This document shows, piece after piece, positions 59,138 through 64,000 of a stretch of 64,000 bases of DNA. The position numbers and the translations under genes were made by a program. The DNA comes from Ophthalmolycus amberensis (taxonomy: Eukaryota; Chordata; Actinopteri; Perciformes; Zoarcidae), in assembly GCA_024529925.1 (NCBI GenBank), contig JAFEUB010000719.1, positions 377,369-441,368 of the forward strand, in the 5' to 3' direction. A model generated the notes under the pieces. The model had not been told where the DNA came from, searched no databases, and saw only the letters and a list, made by a program, of their open reading frames with translations. The first letter of the stretch is position 1; every line of letters starts with the position of its first letter.

Positions 59138-61694
59138 TTAATTAAATACACTGTGACATTCCCATATCTCAACTGGTCTGGTTGTTTAATTGATATAAAG
59201 GTTTGACAGCTTCAGTAATACTGCATTAACTCCTAGTCTATCTCAATCAGGATATCAAGATGGACAAAGTCTGAGTGTAATTGAAAGCATGATGAGATGT
59301 GTGACCCTACTACAAGATTAGCCAAGCGGGCCAGGAGTCGTTAACCAACTTTACCCAGTGGTATTGTTTTGTTATTAGGATCAGTAGAGTGATGCCAGTT
59401 ACTGATTTTCACCACTAAGGCAGATTCAATCTCTATTGCATCCTCTAGCCTTTCTTCAAATGATCTAAATGTATAAGACTTGTTATTTAAGATTGTCTCA
59501 GCTCAGCCTCTCTCCCCAAACATCCAATGAAATCAATGTCTGAAACTTGGAAATGCAAGTCTACTTCCTTTAGTCTTTACCTTCATTTTCATTTTCTACC
59601 TGTCTCTGCTCCAACTCCAATAACTCCACCTACCTGCTCTCCTAAAGCTCACTAATCAACACATTATTATCTTGTTTGTTTAAAACATACAACATCTGAA
59701 GTGTAAAATGTAGCTTTATGCTAAGCTATTTATGCTCAAGCAAATAAGGCAGACATCCAAAGACATAAAAAAAAAATGCATGCGCAACTCTGGGTAAGTA
59801 GGACAGTAGGAAGTGTTGGATTTTCTAAAAACGGAACTGCCCTCTGGCCTAATGCATGTTTGGACAGGCTGCAGTCCCCTGTGACACAGGATTTAATAAA
59901 TGAATGGACTGATGGCTCGGGAGATAGACTGACAGATGGACAAAGAATGAATTAGAGGTAAACCAGACTGTTTAATCATCAAAATACCCGCCTCCATGCT
60001 TGAAACTCACCTGATGAGGACACATTGACTGTCGTGGCGTTTCCAGATGCAGCGGTAGCATTCATTGGCCACGGCAAAAATGTGCGGAGGCAGCTCCCCT
60101 ATATGGTGCTTGGAGTACAAGTCCACCCTCTCTGGGTCGTACAGACCTGAGATCTGCTTGTAGGGGTTGACGGCTGCCAGGATGCTGCCGATATTAGTCT
60201 GAATAGAGTAAAGAAGCAACAATTTAGGTTCCGTCTCTGCGTCATTTTTGTTTATTTGTTTCTTTTCTACAGTAACAGTACTAAGACATACGCAAACAAC
60301 ACGCTCTCAGAACACCCACAGTACAACTATGCGGAACTTTAAAGCAGCCTTGTGTTGATATTAATCTGGACTGGAGGATAAGGGAACACATCAGGGTGGC
60401 GATCTGATAGTGGGAGTGACGAGTGACAAATCACCAGATTTTTATTAGAAAGCTGAGGTCAAATCAGTGATATGATAAGAGGAGGGAGGCTGGATTCCCT
60501 TGTTGAGCTGTTTGTGCTGTAACAGTCACCTTGCTTTTTATCCCTCTGCACTAGAAACTAAAAAAAACTTGAAGTCAGCATGCCTTCCATCGTGTCATGT
60601 TACCCTGTCTGAGCATTTTGTGTACTACACTCATATAAAACTGTGCTGAAGGACACATATGCACATAAATGCATGAGCACACAGTGACACAGAAAGCTGA
60701 CCCACCCAGACAGGGTAAATTCTTATGATCAGCTTCAGGGAAATCCATGCGTGGACAATATTTCATCATCTAGATTAGGACACACTAGGGGAGGATGTTA
60801 TTGGTCTGTTGTCTGGTAATCGTTCCGGTTTCCAGGCCTTCCAGATGTCTGACTTTCAACTCACCATGAACGTGATCAAAATTGACTCATTTCAATTTAT
60901 CTCAGTATCAATTTTGTGACCACAAAAATGAATGATCGTGTTTTCATTTCATCAATGCTCATGGGTGAGATAAACTCCCCAAGGCAACGTGGGTAATGGA
61001 GTTTTATGGGCATGGGCTAATGCTTCTATTCATTACAGACATAAACGTAAGCAAATTGTCACAGCAATTCATTTCTGTTGTAATTATTGAGTCGGTTGTT
61101 GGATCCGAGAAAGACAACAGAGCATTTATACTACACTGTATTAGATTTACAGTGTTAATGTACAAAACCAACAAGAATCATGCATGTGTTGGTTCATTTG
61201 TTAAGTGTGTTGCATTGAAAGTGTCATTATTTGTCATCACAGGTGTCGCCAATTCAACCAGGATTAAAATAAGAATTACAACTTTAAAGACGTGGAGTTT
61301 AGTTTGTTTGTTCTTTTAACTCTCACTTCATAAGCTTCCCTCTTTTCCTATTTCACTCAGAGTAGATGTGTCTGATAAGATGATTTGTGTTTCCCTCCTA
61401 AACGCCTCATGCATGTAAAGATTACTGGAGTACACCAAGACACAAACTTCATGTACACAGTACACACACTTGGCCACATGCATACACCCTCTCACTCATA
61501 CTTACAAACACATGCGTCTGTCAGAATGCACTTACATAGATGTTATCCTTCTGGTAGCGCTGGTACAGGTTGTGCATGATGGCGGCCTCGTGCAGCTCAG
61601 CCAGTGCTGACATGTCTTCCACCCCATCGATGCTGGACTGGTCCATAGCGTACACCCGCTCCCTGGTGAGCTCCGCCTGCTGCAGGTACAACAC
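44747..61694 (-). CDS. myo10: Unconventional myosin-X (5' end beyond window)
   Basis: Actin motor that walks to filopodial tips and carries integrins and phosphoinositide-binding cargo. 41 exons, 6120 nt, 2039 residues visible; about 40 N-terminal residues are missing (human 2058): 61536-61694, 60011-60198, 58943-59077, 58537-58661, 58372-58385, 58166-58250, 57812-57918, 57097-57226, 56895-57013, 56656-56802, 56452-56552, 55995-56061, 55650-55742, 55482-55550, 55300-55382, 54913-55015, 54446-54526, 54240-54364, 53951-54074, 53725-53831, 53318-53618, 52361-53194, 52049-52172, 51788-51926, 50831-50935, 50606-50701, 50410-50503, 50134-50189, 49671-49813, 49142-49336, 48858-49015, 48660-48780, 48101-48249, 47788-47936, 47491-47698, 47226-47362, 46987-47110, 46107-46457, 45603-45779, 45309-45500, 44747-44851. 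The order motor-IQ-coil-PH-MyTH4-FERM defines class X. It may be a fish myo10-like paralogue, since the linker and FERM diverge from mammals. Confidence 0.95.
47640..48780 (-). other. myo10: Myosin-X MyTH4 domain
   Basis: Exons 48660-48780, 48101-48249, 47788-47936 and the first part of 47491-47698. Landmarks: NPILRYTQHPLHSPLLPLPYG, TCMSCTFLPSR and RERYPGTEIERY. MyTH4 binds microtubules in family members. Confidence 0.85.
48858..52172 (-). other. myo10: Myosin-X PH-domain block
   Basis: Nine exons. PH1 is split around PH2, as in class X: the first half begins YFHGYLYMK and RRRWCVLKDETFMWF, PH2 begins SGWLHKKGGG and RWFVLRHNKLMYYEND, and the PH1 remainder contains NSFVIITANRVIHCN. A third PH domain follows (RGWLQKEMK, KKRWFVLTHNSLDYYK). 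PH2 in human binds PI(3,4,5)P3. Confidence 0.88.
50775..50802. repeat. (GT)n microsatellite in myo10 intron
   Basis: About 28 bp, about 30 bp from the donor of exon 50831-50935. Confidence 0.9.
52361..53194 (-). other. myo10: Myosin-X coiled-coil, acidic and proline-rich linker exon
   Basis: 834 bp exon. It starts with a coil (MDDILQLEREIERLQKKRE), then an acidic PEST-like region (KEEEVDEGFHAEEE, matching the human EEEVDEGFEAD motif), then a proline-rich segment (HLPPPPPAF, PALPPLP, GIPPPPLPSP, LVPPPPPPGEG), then acidic Ser-rich sequence (YDQEEEEGS). I do not recall runs of this kind in the human protein; they resemble FH1-type or EVH1/profilin ligands. Confidence 0.85.
53318..53831 (-). other. 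myo10: Myosin-X IQ motifs and charged helix
   Basis: Two exons encode calmodulin-binding IQ-type repeats (AAMIIRAHLLTF, VVTLQKHFRKH, ATLVLQKHRRGQ) followed by an alternating Glu/Lys stretch (REEEEKKKDEEEKKK), consistent with the single alpha helix/antiparallel coil of class X. The acidic-basic stretch continues into exon 52361-53194. Confidence 0.88.
54165..54195. repeat. (CA)n microsatellite in myo10 intron
   Basis: About 30 bp between exons 54240-54364 and 53951-54074. Confidence 0.9.
55016..55299. other. myo10: GC-AG intron of myo10
   Basis: The intervening sequence between exons 55300-55382 and 54913-55015 has - strand donor AGCAG|gcaggg and acceptor ctctcag. No nearby GT donor restores the conserved join LKDSR/LDFIYDLFE, which matches the family sequence around this position. 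Confidence 0.7.
58372..58385 (-). other. myo10: 14-nt microexon in the myo10 motor
   Basis: Flanked by ttcag and gtaacc. It completes the conserved join …VIDYLLEKNRVVRQ…: the previous exon ends GAC T, the microexon supplies AT CTA CTG GAA AAG, and the next starts AAC. Skipping would shift the frame, so it should be constitutive. Confidence 0.85.
59086..59135. repeat. (CA)25 microsatellite abutting the P-loop exon acceptor
   Basis: On the - strand this is (TG)25 ending only 8 nt before the acceptor of exon 58943-59077 (…gtgtatactccag). It occupies the place of the polypyrimidine tract. Confidence 0.95.
59590..59720. repeat. Dispersed repeat fragment in myo10 intron
   Basis: Contains CCTACCTGCTCTCCTAAAGC and TCACTAATCAACACATTATT, alignable with the middle of the repeat at 34880-35345. 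Limits approximate. Confidence 0.45.
60199..61535. other. myo10: Large myo10 intron
   Basis: 1.3 kb between two motor-domain exons. No exon, repeat family or RNA gene was recognised. Confidence 0.5.
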
Positions 61695-64000
61695 CTGGAA
61701 GACAACAAGATGTACAGACTGTCACTTATCATCTCTAAATTTGTTGAATTACGCAAGTTACATTAGGTACCCACTTTTACTTTTACCTCAGTCGTACACG
61801 CAAACTTTACAAAACGAGTGAAGAGGATCTACATGGATCTGGCAACGGCAGGCAACCAATGTCCACAAGAGACCCCAATTTCCCAAAAAAAATCAAGGCA
61901 CACTAGCATTTGACCGTGCAGCAGTCGTCATATCTTTTTACATCGTTTAAATTGTCTCGTTAGATTAGACCGTTCTTGAGCTTGACTGATTGTAAAACCA
62001 CTGAACCAGGTTGGTGACAGACACTCAGTTATGGCTGGTGTTCTGTGTGTCAAGACCACTTCCTGTCTTTACAAAAAGATTTAAACAACTAAGATATAAT
62101 GTGTTCATTAGTGAGGTGCTGGTAGGCGACTCCTCTGGTTGCAAAATAAGTTTGATTGTGAAGAAGTCTACGAGTCTCACTTGATTTATTACCTCACTAA
62201 ACATTGTGAACATGAGTTTATGCTCTCAATCACTAGTTTCTAGTCTTCTTCAATACAGCATGATGTCCATTTGGTAAATTATGGTCCTGTTTAGATTAAA
62301 ACAGCCGATAAAGGAGGGTATGTTTTAGGGTGTGGCTACCGTGTGATTGACAGGTCGCTACCGCTACCAGAGCTGTGTAAGGCGTCCCCACGTCACTCCT
62401 CCGCAGTTCAAATATGGTCACTGACGTTCACTCGTTGCAAAAACCAAGTTGACCACCGCCAAAATCCAAGATGGCGAGGGCCAAAATGCCAAACTTGAGC
62501 CTTGAAAACCAAAGTCCACAAAGCAACGGGTGACACCATGACGAGTACCTCCACTTCTTAAATACAGTCTTTGGTATTAAAGTGAGTTTTCCCTTTAATG
62601 TCACACGCTGAAGCTGAGTGACGTGCTGTGCTGTATTGAGATTGACTGCATTGCATTTAGTATTATGCTGCTGTTACTTGGCATTGTGTGTGGTCAAGGT
62701 CAATTGAAGAAAAAAATGAAATGAAAGGTCAATGAAATAGTTGAGTTGCAGCGGTCATGCTGCTTATGATGCTGATAATAAATGTGCCTTGATCAGAGTG
62801 AGGAGGAACAAAGATTAAAAGAGAAAAAGATGATTCCATTTTTAGCTAATTGTGATGCAACATGACGAAAATGCACATGATGAGAATACAGAGCTTCGTG
62901 GCTCTTCTTCTCACCAGACCCCAATCTCATTTATCTCATCCATCGCCATGGCAACTGGAGAGCAGGGGACAAGACGGGTGGGGAACCCGTCTTTGGGAGG
63001 AGAAGAAGAAAGAAGAAGAAGTAGAAGTAGAAGAGAGAGAGTAACAGATCTGACCTGGCAGGGCATGACAGGTGAATTGCAGCCCGGTGTGTATTCATGT
63101 CAGACACACACACACACACACACACATGCAGCGACTACGATCTTTCTCTCTTGCATTGCACACACACGAACACACACACGCGCACACACACACAGATAAT
63201 CAAAGTAATTCTATTTCAGCATGAAGGTCGTTCATTCATTTCAGCAAAATCAACTTGTCTAAGAATAGAAACCACGGCCTTTACAGAACTGGGTTGTTAA
63301 TGTCAGCTCAGTCTCACAGCCAGCCTCCACCCTGTTGTGTGTGCCTGTGTTTATGTGTGTTGCTGTAACAGATGTGTTGGGAGTCGGTTGAGTGTGGCAG
63401 AGGGGCGAGCTGTAGGCGTTCAGACATCTTGTTCTTAAATAAATCTATTTCACTCCAGTAACTGTGTCTTCCACGGCACAGAGCTGTTGCGTGCAGACGG
63501 CTCTCTCAGGGCCGCAGCATCGTTTGCACGTAAAATGTTTTTTGCACTCCTAACCTTCTCTCTCTTTTAGAAGTAAATGTCTTGTTGCTGTTGATAAAAG
63601 TCCAACCCATAAAGTCACTAACCTTTCCCCACTCACCCAGCTGTGATGGAATGACCCAATTACCCCTCGTCCTCCATTACAGAGACCATAACTCATGTAG
63701 CTGTCTCTCTTCATGACCCCGTCCACTTGTGTCTTCACCTTTTTAAAAGCGTGGTACTCAACAAAGGCACTGACATGTTACCCAACAGCAATTACTTATA
63801 TTCATGAGTGTTTCAGGCGGGGGATCAATATCAGTGGCCATTACTTGTAGCAAATGTGCTAAAACTAGGCTGCATATGTTTCTTGATTTAGGTTTAATTT
63901 AAGCTATTATTTGTAATAATTCAATTTCACGCAAAGTTTATAATTCAAAATGTATTGTTTACTAAGTTTGCTCAAAAGTTGATGATTTGTCAATCGCGTT
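61695..64000. other. 5' part of myo10 (intron) to window edge
   Basis: The exon at 61536-61694 begins at the position equivalent to residue ~40 of human MYO10, so at least one coding exon lies further right. None matching the expected N-terminus (a WLRENG-like motif) was found here, so this is read as intron. It contains a dispersed repeat (about 62300-62575) and CA tracts at about 63102-63125 and 63161-63192. Confidence 0.55.
62300..62575. repeat. Dispersed MITE-like repeat
   Basis: Includes GTGTGATTGACAGGTCGCTA, CGTCACTCCTCCGCAG, GGCCAAAATGCCAAACTTGA and ends CCACTTCTTAAATACAGTCT. From memory this matches a very common percomorph fish repeat. No terminal repeats were defined by eye. Confidence 0.6.

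Larger units (their letters stand above)
53951..61694 (-). other. myo10: Myosin-X motor domain exons
   Basis: Nineteen exons. Key nucleotide-site motifs are intact: P-loop GESGAGKTES (exon 58943-59077), switch I NNNSSRFGKF (exon 58537-58661), switch II DIFGFENFE (exon 56656-56802). The actin-binding side has NPFFIRCIKPN (54446-54526). The converter ends LGKTKV at the 53951/53831 junction. An active motor is expected. Confidence 0.93.

Noticed and set aside
62931..63125. Candidate N-terminal exon for myo10 near a GTCAG donor-like site
   Set aside because: The encoded residues do not resemble a myosin-X N-terminus and the phase does not join exon 61536-61694.
1..64000. CRISPR arrays, tRNA or rRNA genes, retroviral genes
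   Set aside because: None was recognised on either strand; the regular repeats present are microsatellites or transposon copies.

Overview
The window is vertebrate nuclear DNA, almost certainly from a ray-finned fish and probably a percomorph. It has short GT-AG introns, abundant (CA)n/(TG)n microsatellites, short hAT-type elements, a decayed L2-like LINE and dispersed repeats that resemble common fish families. No bacterial, phage or CRISPR features were seen.

Seven protein-coding genes can be read exon by exon. From left to right: (1) 3' end of a triadin gene (trdn, + strand, 207-1131); (2) brain-type fatty-acid-binding protein fabp7 (- strand, 5037-5987), with a one-base excess in exon 2 that breaks the frame; (3) usp40, a complete 31-exon deubiquitinase gene (- strand, 8294-17728), carrying an 840 bp hAT-type element with an exact 8 bp target duplication in one intron; (4) tspear, a secreted TSPN/EAR-repeat protein (- strand, 19491-26066); (5) sumo3 (- strand, 30693-32170); (6) pttg1ip (- strand, 34724-40725); (7) most of a myosin-X gene (- strand, 44747-61694; the N-terminal exon or exons lie beyond the right edge). 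For usp40, tspear, sumo3, pttg1ip and the visible part of myo10, the summed exon lengths are divisible by three and all splice phases join, which supports the models.

The genes do not form one pathway. As recalled, human trdn and fabp7 lie near each other on 6q22, tspear/sumo3/pttg1ip are neighbours on 21q22.3, usp40 is on 2q37 and myo10 on 5p15, so the window joins several ancestral blocks. Six of the seven genes share the - strand.

Intergenic and intronic space holds microsatellites (the largest are (AT)35 and (GT)28 in pttg1ip introns), copies of a hAT-like family in and near tspear and pttg1ip, a duplicated repeat carrying two perfect DR1 motifs in tspear intron 1, and an L2-like LINE remnant between sumo3 and pttg1ip. 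I found no clearly new biological system. The most useful observations are gene-level oddities: the fabp7 frameshift, a charged insertion in the tspear TSPN domain, a proline-rich segment and a glycine-rich insertion in myosin-X, a 14-nt microexon, two GC-AG introns, a (TG)n tract at the acceptor of the myosin P-loop exon, and a duplicated two-exon cassette in triadin.
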